Shown: one piece after another, positions 32,935-42,584 of the stretch | Layout of the letters: every line of letters begins with the position of its first letter | How positions within the stretch are numbered: the first letter of the stretch is position 1 | Assembly (NCBI GenBank): GCA_963809385.1 | Contig: CAWEJL010000002.1 | Span: 853,474-917,473, forward strand | DNA length: 64,000 bases | Reading direction: 5' to 3' | Source: JAKAIY01 sp963809385 | Lineage (GTDB): Bacteria > Chloroflexota > Ktedonobacteria > Ktedonobacterales > JADMIN01 | Program-made: the position numbers and the translations under genes | Notes under the pieces: generated by a model | Databases searched by the model: none | The model's input: only the letters and a program-made list of their open reading frames with translations | What the model was told of the DNA's origin: nothing

Positions 32935-33390
32935 TTACGCCGTGAACTTGAACCGCGCGTCGCCAATCTGGAGCGTCGAGCCGGGGCTGACCGCGACGCG
33001 ATCGGTGATCTTGCGCCCATCCACATACGTGCCGTTGCGGCTCTCCAGATCCTCCACCCAGAGCGTGCTGTCGCGCTCGTCGAAGAGGATACGCGCGTGC
33101 GCCGTCGAGACGTAGCCGCTCTCAATCGGAACGCTGCTGGTGATCTCCCGCCCCAGCGTCGTAATCTCCTCGATGTCGTACACATCGCCGTCCTGGAGTT
33201 GGGTCGAGCCCTTATCCAGCACCACCAGATGACCCATTACCCGGCGCGAGCGTGTAGGCGTCACCCCCTGCGCGGCGGCTTTGACCTCTTGCCGCATCTC
33301 ACGCCGGGCGACGAATACAATCTGCAAAATCGCCACATAGAGCACCACGACGAGCGCGATCCGCAGGAACAACAGCAGTTGGTAGTCCAT
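32935..33390 (-). CDS. fhaB: FHA-domain protein, FhaB-like
   Basis: A 151-residue protein with an N-terminal membrane anchor (LLLFLRIALVVVLYVAILQIVFV), a basic linker and a C-terminal FHA domain (about 75-148): TLGREITSSV, STAHARI and DLESRNGTYVDGRKI, the phosphothreonine-binding residues Arg, Ser and Asn all present. Actinobacterial FhaB (FipA) has the same anchor-FHA layout and links Ser/Thr kinase signalling to the divisome. It is encoded between FhaA and FtsW/RodA, the same order as in Mycobacterium. The kinases that might phosphorylate its partners lie at 13-20 kb. Confidence 0.88.
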   Translation of the reverse strand: MDYQLLLFLRIALVVVLYVAILQIVFVARREMRQEVKAAAQGVTPTRSRRVMGHLVVLDKGSTQLQDGDVYDIEEITTLGREITSSVPIESGYVSTAHARILFDERDSTLWVEDLESRNGTYVDGRKITDRVAVSPGSTLQIGDARFKFTA

Positions 33391-33398
33391 CCGCTACG

Positions 33399-34253
33399 CT
33401 ACCTCCGCTGGAAGATGAATTCATAACCGCAAATCATGATAATATCGCGGTCTTTGAGTGGCGCCGGGCGCGTGATTTTGGCGCCATTGATAAAGACGCC
33501 ATTCTGGCTGGCCTGATCATGCAGCGTGAACGTGCCATGATCATACCTGATCTGCGCGTGAACGCGAGAGACGCGCATCTCATTGATCACGATCTCATTC
33601 GTGTCGCCGCGCCCGATCGTAATCGAAGGACGGTCCAGCCGGAATGGCTCCCCGCGCGACGGCTTGAGCAGTGTCAGCCACGCTGGCGGCATGGAGCTAG
33701 GCGCGCTCCTGGGGTCGGGCTGCGCGGGCTGCGCGGGCTGCGCGGGTAGCGGGGCCATCAGCGTATGTGTCGCATCAGCGGGCGCGTTCCCCGCTGGCTG
33801 CTGCGTGCCCGCGCCCATAGGCGCGACGCTGGCCTCGAAGCGCCCCTGCGCGAACGCCGGGTCGGGCTGGAACGTCACCCGCAGCGCGTTCTGCAACAGA
33901 TAGCCCTGGCTGCTGGCGATGCTCTTCAGCGTGAACTGCACCCGCGTCTCCAGGCTGGCTAGTTGATCCAGCTTGACCAGGTTCTCGCTCAGCCCCAACC
34001 GCTGCCGCAGCCGCACCAACTCTTGAACCGAGGGCGGATGATCCGCCAGGCTCTTGTAATCTTGCTGATTGATGCGCACTAGATAGTGAAACGGCGCGAT
34101 CTGACGGCCCTGCTCATGGGTGACATGATCATCCATGACCTTACGGAGCGCGTCGAGAATTTCCTGCTCCTGAAGGCGCGAAGGAAACACGACACGGGCC
34201 AGGCCTTCAATAGCGCCCCGTAGAGCGCCCTCAAACGCATCCACAATACTCAT
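33399..34253 (-). CDS. fhaA: FhaA-like protein (DUF3662 + FHA)
   Basis: A 284-residue protein. Residues about 1-110 form the DUF3662/FhaA N-terminal domain (ALRGAIEGLARVVFPSRLQEQEI, VTHEQGRQIAPFHYLVRIN). A Pro/Ala/Gln-rich linker includes a nine-base-repeat-encoded AQPAQPAQP. A C-terminal FHA domain (about 205-284) has ITIGRGDTNEIVI, SRVHAQI and DQASQNGVFINGAKI. In mycobacteria FhaA binds the phosphorylated MviN pseudokinase and regulates peptidoglycan synthesis. ATG at 34253 is preferred for the GAGGGA ribosome site; an ATG at 34265 overlaps the ribF stop. It is followed by FhaB after eight bases. Confidence 0.88.
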   Translation of the reverse strand: MSIVDAFEGALRGAIEGLARVVFPSRLQEQEILDALRKVMDDHVTHEQGRQIAPFHYLVRINQQDYKSLADHPPSVQELVRLRQRLGLSENLVKLDQLASLETRVQFTLKSIASSQGYLLQNALRVTFQPDPAFAQGRFEASVAPMGAGTQQPAGNAPADATHTLMAPLPAQPAQPAQPDPRSAPSSMPPAWLTLLKPSRGEPFRLDRPSITIGRGDTNEIVINEMRVSRVHAQIRYDHGTFTLHDQASQNGVFINGAKITRPAPLKDRDIIMICGYEFIFQRR

Positions 34254-34261
34254 CGCGTCCC

Positions 34262-35272
34262 TCATTTCACGCCAAGCAGGCGCCGGGATTGCTCGCTGTC
34301 CCTATCCATCTGCGTGATAAGCGCCTCGACGCTGTCGAATCGCAGCTCCGATCGCAGCCACGCGACGAACTCTACCGCGATCCACGCGCCATATACATCG
34401 AAGGCCGCGTCGAGCAGGTGCGCCTCGATCTGGCGGCGATTATCATCGCCAAAGGTCGGGCGTACCCCAATGCTGACAACCGCCGCATGACGCGGCGCAT
34501 CCTCACCGGGAAGACGGACGCGCGCGGCGTAGATGCCGTTGGCGGGGATGATCTTCGAAGGATCCGGCCGCAGATTCGCCGTCGGATAGCCCAGCAACCG
34601 CCCGCGCCGGTCGCCGCCAATCACCTCGCCCGTGACGGTATACGCATAGCCAAGCGCCGCTGTTGCCTCCGCCATCCGTCCGGCTTGAATCAGCGCCCCA
34701 ATCCGCGCCCCCAGCGGCCCGCTCGCGCCATCCGCGCCATCCGCGCCATCCGCGCCCGGTATAGCGCCTACTGGCTCACGCAGCGCCTCGGCGGCGATGC
34801 CCGCGCCCACCGCCAGCGCCACCGTCTCCGGCGGGAGGAGCGCCAGCGCCGCGCCGCCCGGCGCCGCCTCGCAGACCAGCGCGCGTACATCGCCCAGCGC
34901 GCGCGCGCGCGCCAGCGCATCCGGCGCGGCGAGCGGCTCCGCGGGTGCGGGAACGACGACAATATCCGTGAAGATTCCCAGCGCGCGCAGCCGCTCGATG
35001 CGCTCCTCCAGCGTGGTCAGGCGCGGCGCGGCGGTGTTATCGCCGCCAGCAGGCGAGGGCCACGGCAGCAGCGCCACCGGGCGGGCGCCGCTCGCCTCCG
35101 CTAACGCGGCTGCGCGGCGCGCCAGCGCCGCATGGCCACTATGCGCGCCATCAAAGTCGCTGATCGCCAGCGCGATCGGCGCATCGCCCTCAAGCTCCAT
35201 AGCGGCGCCGCGCCGGATCAAATAGTGGATCCGCGCCGCTCGCGCCGCCTCAGTCAACTGCGTCGTATTCAT
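34262..35272 (-). CDS. ribF: RibF-like riboflavin kinase with degenerate FAD synthetase domain
   Basis: A 336-residue RibF-type protein. The C-terminal riboflavin kinase domain is well kept: YTVTGEVIGGDRRGRLLGYPTANL, NGIYAARV, SIGVRPTFG and FVAWLRSELRF. The N-terminal adenylyltransferase domain keeps SDFDGAHSGH but shows neither the FGxxRxGD-type block nor the ISSTxIR motif found in active FAD synthetases. In their place is a Gly/Ala/Asp repeat (GADGADGADGA) encoded by nine-base tandem repeats. FMN formation is therefore likely, FAD formation doubtful. The downstream fhaA gene overlaps or abuts the stop codon. Confidence 0.85.
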   Translation of the reverse strand: MNTTQLTEAARAARIHYLIRRGAAMELEGDAPIALAISDFDGAHSGHAALARRAAALAEASGARPVALLPWPSPAGGDNTAAPRLTTLEERIERLRALGIFTDIVVVPAPAEPLAAPDALARARALGDVRALVCEAAPGGAALALLPPETVALAVGAGIAAEALREPVGAIPGADGADGADGASGPLGARIGALIQAGRMAEATAALGYAYTVTGEVIGGDRRGRLLGYPTANLRPDPSKIIPANGIYAARVRLPGEDAPRHAAVVSIGVRPTFGDDNRRQIEAHLLDAAFDVYGAWIAVEFVAWLRSELRFDSVEALITQMDRDSEQSRRLLGVK

Positions 35273-35485
35273 CACCCATCCATGCCTGATTCGCCGGATT
35301 CCGTCGCCAGTCTACCACACAAAGAGCGGGCGGGCGGCGCTTTATAGGCCGCTCTCCCCCCTTTGGCGTGATATGCTGCCACTGACGCGGAAGCCCCCGC
35401 CCGCGCCGCGCCGGACTACACCCGCGCCGCGCGGCCCCACTGTGTCTCATGTCACATTTCCGCGTCGTTATGCGAGGGAGCCAGC

Positions 35486-36007
35486 ATGGCCAGCCGCCAG
35501 CCCAACAATCGCGCCACCCCACCACCAGCCGCGCCGGATGTTCTGGACGAGCAGAGCGCTATCCAGGAGACGCGCCACGAAAGCCCCTCCGACCGGCTGC
35601 GGCGGCTCGGTGTGCGCGTCACTCCACAACGCCTGTTCGTGCTGGAGGCGCTGGAGCTCAACAGCGGCCACATGACCGCTGAGGAGATTATGCAGTGGGC
35701 GTCGCGCCACTATCCAGCGCTCAACCTGGCGACCGTCTACCGCACGCTGGACCTGCTCACCGCGGTCGGACTCGTCGCGCAGACCGACCTCGGCGGCGGC
35801 GCGGCCTCCTACGAGCTGGTCGGCGACTCACCCCACCATCACCTGGCATGCGAGCGCTGCGGCGCCGTGATCGAGATGGATGAGGCGCTGCTCGAAGGGC
35901 TGCGCGCCGAAACGCTGCGCGTCCACGGCTTCCACGCCCGCCCGCGCCACCTGGCGATCTACGGCGTCTGCCGCGCCTGCTGGGAGGCGGAATCCGCCAC
36001 GCCATAA
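35486..36007 (+). CDS. Fur-family transcriptional regulator
   Basis: A 173-residue metalloregulator. The winged helix has VRVTPQRLFVLEALE and the recognition-helix block HYPALNLATVYRTLDLL. The dimerisation domain has the regulatory metal ligands HHHLACERCG and a second CRAC pair, giving a structural Zn site of two CxxC motifs. A disordered N-terminal extension of about 35 residues rich in Pro and Ala is unusual. It could be Fur, Zur or PerR; the HHHLxCxxCG form alone does not decide. GGGAGCCAGC precedes the ATG. It is transcribed away from ribF. Confidence 0.9.
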   Translation: MASRQPNNRATPPPAAPDVLDEQSAIQETRHESPSDRLRRLGVRVTPQRLFVLEALELNSGHMTAEEIMQWASRHYPALNLATVYRTLDLLTAVGLVAQTDLGGGAASYELVGDSPHHHLACERCGAVIEMDEALLEGLRAETLRVHGFHARPRHLAIYGVCRACWEAESATP

Positions 36008-36020
36008 GCGCACCGCAGCG

Positions 36021-36602
36021 CTACCGCGTGGAATTCGCCTTGTCTTCATCCTCCGGCTCATCCAGCGCGCCGATCAGGGCAAAGAGGCTGGTGCGCTGCG
36101 CCCCAATCAGCTCCCACGACCGCCCGATCGCCAGGGCCTGCAGCACGATCAAAATCATGGCCAGCTCGCCACAGGCGCCCGCGCTGAGGTGGAAAACCCT
36201 ATACGCTCCCACTCCCCACCAAAACTCCAGACCATAGATCACCAGCATCCCGACAGGCAGGAGCAGCCGGCGGAGAAAGCCCAGCGTCGAGAGGGAAGGC
36301 TCGTTACGCCTGCGCGCGATGGTCTGGACGAAGGTCCGCACGAACCCCACCAGTGTCCCGCCAGTCACCGCCAGCGCCCCCAGGCTGAGCGGCGCCGTGG
36401 GGATCAGCGCGATCAACGAGACGAGAAAGACGTTCAGCAGCGCGGTGAAGGCGCTCTCCGCGACCGAGCGCCGCGATATGGACGCTTTCTTGCCCACCGT
36501 GCGCTCCGGCGCGACTGAGACAGCGACAAAGAGCAGACCAATCAATGTGGCCGCCGCGCCAGCGCAAATCGAGAAAAAGGGAATGAACGAAACCGGAATC
36601 AT
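36021..36602 (-). CDS. Five-span membrane protein, unknown function
   Basis: A 193-residue membrane protein with about five spans: SFIPFFSICAGAAATLIGLLFV, the FTALLNVFLVSLIALIPTAPL region, LGALAVTGGTLVGFV, the LLLPVGMLVIYGLEFWWGVG region, and AMILIVLQALAI. A basic loop (RTVGKKASISRRS) separates spans one and two, and the C-terminal tail is acidic. GGAGGCGCG precedes the ATG at 36602; the 6-codon-longer frame lacks such a site. It ends 13 bases from the fur stop codon (convergent). Confidence 0.72.
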   Translation of the reverse strand: MIPVSFIPFFSICAGAAATLIGLLFVAVSVAPERTVGKKASISRRSVAESAFTALLNVFLVSLIALIPTAPLSLGALAVTGGTLVGFVRTFVQTIARRRNEPSLSTLGFLRRLLLPVGMLVIYGLEFWWGVGAYRVFHLSAGACGELAMILIVLQALAIGRSWELIGAQRTSLFALIGALDEPEDEDKANSTR

Positions 36603-36646
36603 ATCGCGCCTCCGTCCCACGCGACGCCTGGCACGCGAATAACAAA

Positions 36647-36684
36647 ACGCGCCCCGCCGCGCATCATAGCGCGGCGGGGCGCGT
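36647..36684 (-). terminator. Intrinsic terminator after the NYN gene
   Basis: A perfect 16-bp stem (36647-36662 with 36669-36684) and a six-base loop, followed on the minus strand by TTTGTTATT. It lies 33 bases past the stop codon of the NYN-domain gene. Confidence 0.8.
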
Positions 36685-36716
36685 GGCGTCCATGCGGACT
36701 CGCGGCGGCGCTGAGC

Positions 36717-38894
36717 CTACCCGCGAATCGCCTCGACCAGCGACAGGTTGATGAACAGGTCGCAGCTCTGGCGCAAAATCATCGCGGCGGCGTCATCGAA
36801 AGCCGCCACCTCTACCCGCACGCCATGATCGGCGCAGTAGTCCAGCAGTGGCAGGAAGTCGCTATCGCCGCTGACCAGCACGACGGTATCGAGCGCCTTG
36901 GCGTCCACCAGCCGCACGATGTCCATGCAGAGGTCGAGGTCGAGGTCGGCCTTCTTCGCCCCGCTGGAGAACGTCTTGTAGTTCTTGGTCGTGATGCGGT
37001 AGCCTAGCCCCTTGACGGCGGAAAGGAACGCCTGATCGGCGCCGGGCTCCGGGTTGGTGGGGGTGTAGGCGTGCGCCCGCGCCAGCCGGCGATTGCCGCG
37101 CAGGAAGTCGAGCAACTGACCGAAGTCAATGTTCACGCGAAGGCTGCGCGCCGAATAGAGCAGATTGGCGACATCCACGAAGACGCCCACGCGCTCGCTC
37201 GACGGCATCGCGGGTATCGAGAACGTCATCGCGGGCGGTGTCTGCTGACGGCGTAGCTCGTTCAACAGGCGATCGGTCTGCGCGTTGATGCTCTCGCGGA
37301 TGACAGCGCCAAGCTGTGTGATGGAACCTGACTCCACGCCGCGCTCCACGCCGCGCTCCACGCGCCCCGTCCGTGGATACGTCTCCCGCAGGGGTGTCGC
37401 GACGCCGCGCGGCGTCGGGCCAAACCCGCGCGCGAAGGACGGCTCCGGTCCCGCATAGGGTGTCGGCTCTGGGGCCACCGGGGCCTGCGGCTGAACTGGC
37501 TCCGCGCCCCATCCAGGCTCGACAGCGGGCGCTGGCCGCTCTGGGCGAGCGCCATAGCCGAATCGCCCCGTGCGCCCACGCGCGGCGGGGCGCCGCGTCT
37601 GAGGCTCTGGCTCCGTATAGAAGCCCTGACCAGGCTGGACGAACGGCTCTGGAGCCGGGATGAAGGGCGCGGGCGCCGCCTCGACCACCTCTGGCAGCTC
37701 AGCCTGCGGCTCGATTGCCTCCGCCTCACCCGCCATCTCGGCTTCCTCGGCATGCGCGCCGTTGCGCAGCGACGAGCCACGGCGACGGCGACGGCGACGG
37801 CGGCCAGCCGCCTCCGCTTCCTCCTCACCCGCTTCGCCTGGCGCTTCCTCCGCCTCTTCGATGGGCGCCGGGGCCGCGCCGCGCTCAGCGGCGGCGGCGG
37901 GCGCCTCCGGCGGAACGAAGCGCAGCGGCGGCAGTTCCGCCTGCGGCTCCGCCGCCCGGGCGCGCTCGGCCAGCTCCTCGATCGACGGCAGCCCTAGCGC
38001 CATCTCAGTCGCGGTGACGCGCGCCTCACTGACGGGCGCCGCCGTCACAGCGGCGGCAGGCGCGCTCAAGCGCTCGGCGCGCGCCGCTGGGGCCGCGCCA
38101 GCGGCAGTCGCGCCTGCCGCCTTGCGCTGACGGTCGAAGCGATAGCGGCGCTGCTCCTCAACCGGCGCGGGAGCCTCCTCCGGCTCCTGAATCGCCACGG
38201 GCACGGACGGCTCTTCAGCCGGGGCGCTCACCCGTAGCGATGGAACCTCCGGCGGCGCGGCCTGCGCGGGCGCGGCCTGCGCCCGGGCGCGACCTGCTTT
38301 GGCGCGGATACTGGAGTCTGGAGGCGCCGGGGCAGCCCGAAGCGCGACTTGCGCACGACCGGTGGCGCGGCCTCGGCGCCAGGATTCAGCACCGGCACCA
38401 CGGCTGGCTCAGCCGCCACTGGCTGAATCACCACTGGCTCAACTACCACTGGCTCAACCGGCGCCTCGGCGGCGCTCGCCTCGGCGGCGCTCGCAGCGGC
38501 GGCGTTTGCAGCCGCGGCAGCCGCGGCCTCGGCCTCGGCCTGCTGCCGGCTGATGATCAACTGCGGCGCACCTTTACCACGGGCGGGCGGGCGCTTGGTC
38601 GTCGCGCTACGCGCGCTGGGCGCGCTGGGTTTGCGGCCCTCCGGCGAAGTGGGCGCGGGGACCGTGTGGCGCGACCTGCGGCGCGGGCGGGGTCACACCC
38701 GGCTGCTCCGCGCTGGCGGGCGTCGCGTTGACTTTGGCCGCGCTATGCGTCCGGCGCGAGGGCCGACGGCGTGGCGCGCCACCCTGCTGGCCCTGCTGGC
38801 CCTGCTGGCCCGGTGCGTGTGGGGCGCGCGTCTCTGATGGCTGATCGTTCGTCTGGCCGCCAGAGGCGGCGGAATCAACTGTTGTCTGACTCAT
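36717..38894 (-). CDS. NYN/LabA-type nuclease-domain protein with long disordered N-terminus, frameshifted
   Basis: About 725 residues after frame repair. The first 550 or so are low-complexity: Gln/Gly/Arg near the start (GQQGQQGQQGG), a long Ala run, Val/Pro repeats, then Glu/Ala/Pro and RRRRRRR stretches. The C-terminal 160 residues are a NYN (PIN-like) domain with the conserved acidic residues in VGVFVDVANLLYSAR, ADLDLDLCMDIV and VLVSGDSDFLPLL, as in LabA/DUF88 proteins and some RNases. An RNA target is therefore plausible. Frame changes are needed near 38230-38300 and near 38560-38610; outer parts share the same frame. AGGACATCGC precedes the ATG at 38894. Confidence 0.75.
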
Positions 38895-39353
38895 GCGATG
38901 TCCTGCTTCTCCTGATTGATAGTTTGACAGGGGGACGCAGGGACGCGGGAGGTGGAGGAGACGAGGAGTGCGCTTTCCGTCGGTTGCGAGAGGTCTGGCG
39001 GCGCGCGCGCCACCCGGCGGCCATCACGCGGGCTGGCGGCCTCATTACTGGGCCGCGCGCCACGCGCGCGAATGGAAAAACACCGGGAGCGCGTCACGCC
39101 ACTCAGCCGCGCTTCGCGCGCGATCGAGCCGCTTGGCTCCGCTCAACTCCGCTCCGGCGCTGTCTCCGGCAGATCGTCTTCCTGGCGGAAGCGCCGCCCC
39201 TGTCAGCGATGTCGCGGAATGCGTTGGGAAAAATGGGACCGTGATGCGCGTCGCCGCGCCAGTCCCGCGCGTGGGGAGCGAATGGCTCACCCGTTCGTGA
39301 GACGGTCCGGCAATGGCTGGCTGGCGCTAGAGTGCGACGTGTGCGGCGACCCT
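38895..39353. other. Intergenic region, nothing recognised
   Basis: About 460 very GC-rich bases between the NYN gene start and the end of the PgsA-like gene (both leftward). All open frames here are short and overlapping in several phases, without ribosome sites. The upstream promoter of the NYN gene should lie here but no clear -35/-10 pair was found. Confidence 0.45.
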
Positions 39354-40043
39354 TCAAACGCTGTTCGCGACGTATAGCCGTTGCGACCAGGCGTGGTGTC
39401 CGCGCGCTCCGCCTCGTCCGTGCGGGGCGGGTGGCGCGGCGCGCTCATGCCGGAGCATACGCGCCACATCCACAATCCGCTGGGCCGAGGTAAAGACACT
39501 GGTCACCGCGAGCAGCAGAAGTGTCCACACGAGCCATCCGGCTCCGCCGATGAGAAGTCCTCCAGCAAGCAACAACACCCGCTCAGGGCGGGCCATCAGC
39601 CCCGTCTTCAGCGCGAGACCCAGGCCCTCCGCGCGAGCGCGCGTGTAACTCACCATAAGGGAGCCGAGCGCGGCCAGATATGCCAGCGCAATCTCCCAAT
39701 CATGGGTACCTGAGGGCGGCTGCCGTAGCGCGTATACGATCACGCCGAGCAGTGTCAGCCCTTCGGAATAGCGATCAATCGTCGAGTCAAAGAACGCGCC
39801 GAACGTCGTCTTCTGATTGCGCACACGCGCCAGCGCGCCATCTACCATGTCGAACAGCCCGGCGATCAGCAGCGCGACGCCACCCAGCCGGAGCTGCCCG
39901 GAGGCCAGTATCGCGGCGGCCAGCGCATTGAGCAGCAGCCCGATCAGGGTCGCCATGTTCGGCGTCAGCCCCAGCGCCGCGAGCGGTCGCACGACATATT
40001 CGGCGATGCGTCGCGCGCGTTCTTGAAGAGCTGGCCCGAACAT
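39354..40043 (-). CDS. pgsA: CDP-alcohol phosphatidyltransferase, likely PIP synthase (PgsA1-like)
   Basis: A 229-residue membrane enzyme with about six spans. It carries the complete CDP-alcohol phosphotransferase signature DxxDGxxARxxxxxxxxGxxxDxxxD (DMVDGALARVRNQKTTFGAF, then DSTIDR). The start (LTPNMATLIGLLLN) is typical. Mycobacterial PgsA1 joins CDP-diacylglycerol and inositol-1-phosphate to give phosphatidylinositol phosphate. The substrate here is inferred from the neighbours: Ins-1-P synthase, PimA-like glycosyltransferase and acyltransferases on the same strand. Phosphatidylglycerol-phosphate synthase is the alternative. GAGGACAAGT precedes the ATG. Confidence 0.88.
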   Translation of the reverse strand: MFGPALQERARRIAEYVVRPLAALGLTPNMATLIGLLLNALAAAILASGQLRLGGVALLIAGLFDMVDGALARVRNQKTTFGAFFDSTIDRYSEGLTLLGVIVYALRQPPSGTHDWEIALAYLAALGSLMVSYTRARAEGLGLALKTGLMARPERVLLLAGGLLIGGAGWLVWTLLLLAVTSVFTSAQRIVDVARMLRHERAAPPAPHGRGGARGHHAWSQRLYVANSV

Positions 40044-40218
40044 ACTTGTCCTCGCTCCACGCTATCCGGGGTATTGTACCACCGCCGGCCCACACTGTCT
40101 TCAGGCGATTCAGCGCCGGGGCCGGGCGCGCTTCCTGCCAAAATACCCAGCCCATCTGGCTGAGTGGATCGGGATGCCGGCGGATGCTCGCGCCAGTCCA
40201 GCCCGCGCACGCGCGACC

Positions 40219-41416
40219 TCACTCCGCGAGCGAGATGGTCGCCGCTTCCGCCGACAGATAGACCGATTCCGAGAGCGCCGCGCCGCGCACTTCCTCGTAA
40301 AACGCGAGAACCTGCGTCGCCACTCGCTCCCAGCTAAACGTCTCGGCGCGCAGTCGCCCCGCCTCACCGAGGCGCTTGCGCTCTTCTTCAGAGCCGAGCA
40401 AGTGGCAGATCGCCCACGCCAGCTCCTCATGTCGCGCGGGCTGCACCAGCAGCCCATCGCGCTGGTGCTGGATCACCGAGCGATAGCCCGGAATATCCGA
40501 CGCGACCACCGCCCGGCCCGAAGCCAGCGCCTCGAGCAGCACGATCCCCTGCGACTCTCCGCCCGTCCCCGGCGCGCAGATACACATCGGCGGTCGCGTA
40601 GAGCGAAGGCAGCGTCTCGGTGGGTACGCGCCCCAGGAAGACGACATCCCGCCAGCCCGCCTCGGCTACCAGCTTCTCATACGCCGCGCGCAGCGGCCCA
40701 TCACCACCGACCAGGAAGCGCGTATTGGGGAAATGCTCGCGAATCAGCGGGATCGCCCGCAGGAGATGCTTGAGGCCCTTCCGCTTCTCGATGCGACCGA
40801 GATAGAGGATGTTGAGCTTGCCATCGTTGAATTGCTGCAGCGGCGCGGCGTCGGGATGAAAGAGCGTCGTATCCACCCCATTCGGGATGATGCGGTAGTC
40901 GCCGGTGAAGAACCGCGAGACGAACTCCTCAGCGGCTGATGACACCGCGATGCGCCCGCGCAGCCGCCGGAAGTAGCGCCCCAGAAACGGCGCCGCCGAC
41001 GCATACGCCCACTCCGGCGCGGAGGCCAGGCTATGACGCGCCCATGCATGAAATGTGCCGATCAATGTCGCGTTGAAGCTGGTCGAGAGGTGCAACACCG
41101 ACAGGCCCAGCGCCGAAGCCATCGGCTCGTGCAGGTGAATCACGTCAAACTGCTCGCGCTGCAGAATGCCGCGCAACCGCCCAGAGAGGTCGGGAGCCAG
41201 CGCGATGCGCGCGACGGAACCGTTGACATGCAGCGGCGCGGCCCATCCAAGCTTGTACACGCCATACTCCACCTGCCGCCCACGCGCGCCGGTGGCGGGC
41301 GTCAGAATACGCACGCTGTGGCCGCGCCCGCGTAGCTCGGACGCCAGTCGCAGGATGTGATCCTGGACGCCGCCTGGATAGCTCCAGTCGTATGGCGAGA
41401 CAAGACCGATTTTCAC
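40219..41416 (-). CDS. pimA: GT4 glycosyltransferase, PimA-like, frameshifted
   Basis: About 395 residues over two frames. The first frame has the N-terminal signature VKIGLVSPYDWSYPGGVQDH, nearly the same as phosphatidylinositol mannosyltransferase PimA, then HLHEPM, GTFHAWARHS, the donor-site IPNGVDTTLFHP and LGRIEKRKGLKHLL. The second frame supplies GTGGESQGIVLLEALASGRAVVASD, the EX7E motif that binds the sugar nucleotide. One base must change near 40575. PimA adds mannose from GDP-mannose to phosphatidylinositol on the cytoplasmic face. GTG at 41416 follows AGGTG and gives the typical start. It lies 17 bases after the PHP gene and before pgsA. Confidence 0.85.
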
Positions 41417-41433
41417 GAAAGCACCTGGGCCTT

Positions 41434-42363
41434 TCAACGTTGGCTCATCGGTACCGGCTTCATCGGGCCGTGTATGGCCCTTAGCGTAACCCGACGCTGG
41501 ACAGTTCCAGCGACTCGACCACAGCCGTCACCCGCCGCCGCGCGAACTGCCCGAACGTCGCCCGGCGCATCCGCGCGAAACGGCGTGACTGGCAGATCGG
41601 TGAGACCCAGCGTAGCGCGTGTGCCATAGGCCAGTGTATGCGAAACGTACGTGACATACTCGCGCGGGCGCCAGTAACTTCCCAGCGGCTGTGTGGCGTG
41701 ACCCAGCACCGCCTGGCGCAGCGCCGTGGCTCCAGAGCCTGGATAGCGCGTCATCGCGCAGCCAATGGCGGTCGGGGTGTGGGCGTCGCTGCCCCCCGTC
41801 TCGGCCCAATGATAGATCGTTTGGGTCAGCTCACGCGCCACGCGCGACGAGCCAATGCCCGCGAAACTGCCGTTGAGCGTCTCGACCCCATCGGGATGCG
41901 CGTCCGGCTGGCGCAGCAGGCGGTCCATGACGGATCGCTGCACGCTATGCCTGAATACCGGATTAAACGGATGAGCGACGATCGCGAGACCACCCTGCTC
42001 ATGCGCCAGCTCTACTGTACGCTCAACGCTCAGCCCCGGAGGAATGCGCTTGTGCAGAAACAGCGCCAGAACGTGCCCCTCGCGCGTGCTCACTTCCTCA
42101 CCGACGATCACCTCGATAGGGTAATCGTCGCGCTCGGCCAGGTCGCGCGCGCGCAGCGCGCCCTCGATAGTGTCATGATCGGTGATCGCGATGACATCGA
42201 GCGGCGTGCGCCAGAGCGCGTACGCCAGTGTCTCTTCGACCGTGGCGACACCGTCGCTGTAGCGCGTGTGCATGTGCAGGTCAGCCAGGCCAGTCGCGCG
42301 CATGAAGCCAACGGCCACCGGCGCGCAGCGTATCCGGGGAGATCTGGGCGCGTGCAGCGGCAT
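41434..42363 (-). CDS. PHP-domain phosphoesterase
   Basis: About 309 residues. All PHP metal-binding motifs are visible: DLHMHTRYSDG, ITDHDT, VGEEVSTREGHVLALFL, IVAHPF and GGSDAHT. Stand-alone PHP proteins of this type are often nucleotide or histidinol-phosphate-like phosphatases; those with this RxxDLHMHT start include 3',5'-nucleoside bisphosphate phosphatases. A role as inositol-phosphate phosphatase in this gene set is possible but only inferred. The start is uncertain: the frame is open far upstream, an AAGGAG site near 42415 is out of frame with any ATG, and ATG at 42303 would also include the full domain. A small indel near the start is possible. Confidence 0.78.
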   Translation of the reverse strand: MPLHAPRSPRIRCAPVAVGFMRATGLADLHMHTRYSDGVATVEETLAYALWRTPLDVIAITDHDTIEGALRARDLAERDDYPIEVIVGEEVSTREGHVLALFLHKRIPPGLSVERTVELAHEQGGLAIVAHPFNPVFRHSVQRSVMDRLLRQPDAHPDGVETLNGSFAGIGSSRVARELTQTIYHWAETGGSDAHTPTAIGCAMTRYPGSGATALRQAVLGHATQPLGSYWRPREYVTYVSHTLAYGTRATLGLTDLPVTPFRADAPGDVRAVRAAAGDGCGRVAGTVQRRVTLRAIHGPMKPVPMSQR

Positions 42364-42584
42364 CCAGGGTCTGGAAGTCTTGGAAATCAGAAAGCTCGTG
42401 CGTGAATGGGATCGCTCCTTATGAAGCCGCGCCGGGCGAAGATCCGGCGTCTCCATTATACAGGTCTGTTGAACACACGTCAGCGCATAGGACGCCAGCC
42501 CCGCCCGCGCTTCATGGTATAGGGATGCCGCTGGATAGTCTCCTCTGCACGACGACAACGACACTACGAAGACGACTGGTGGCT

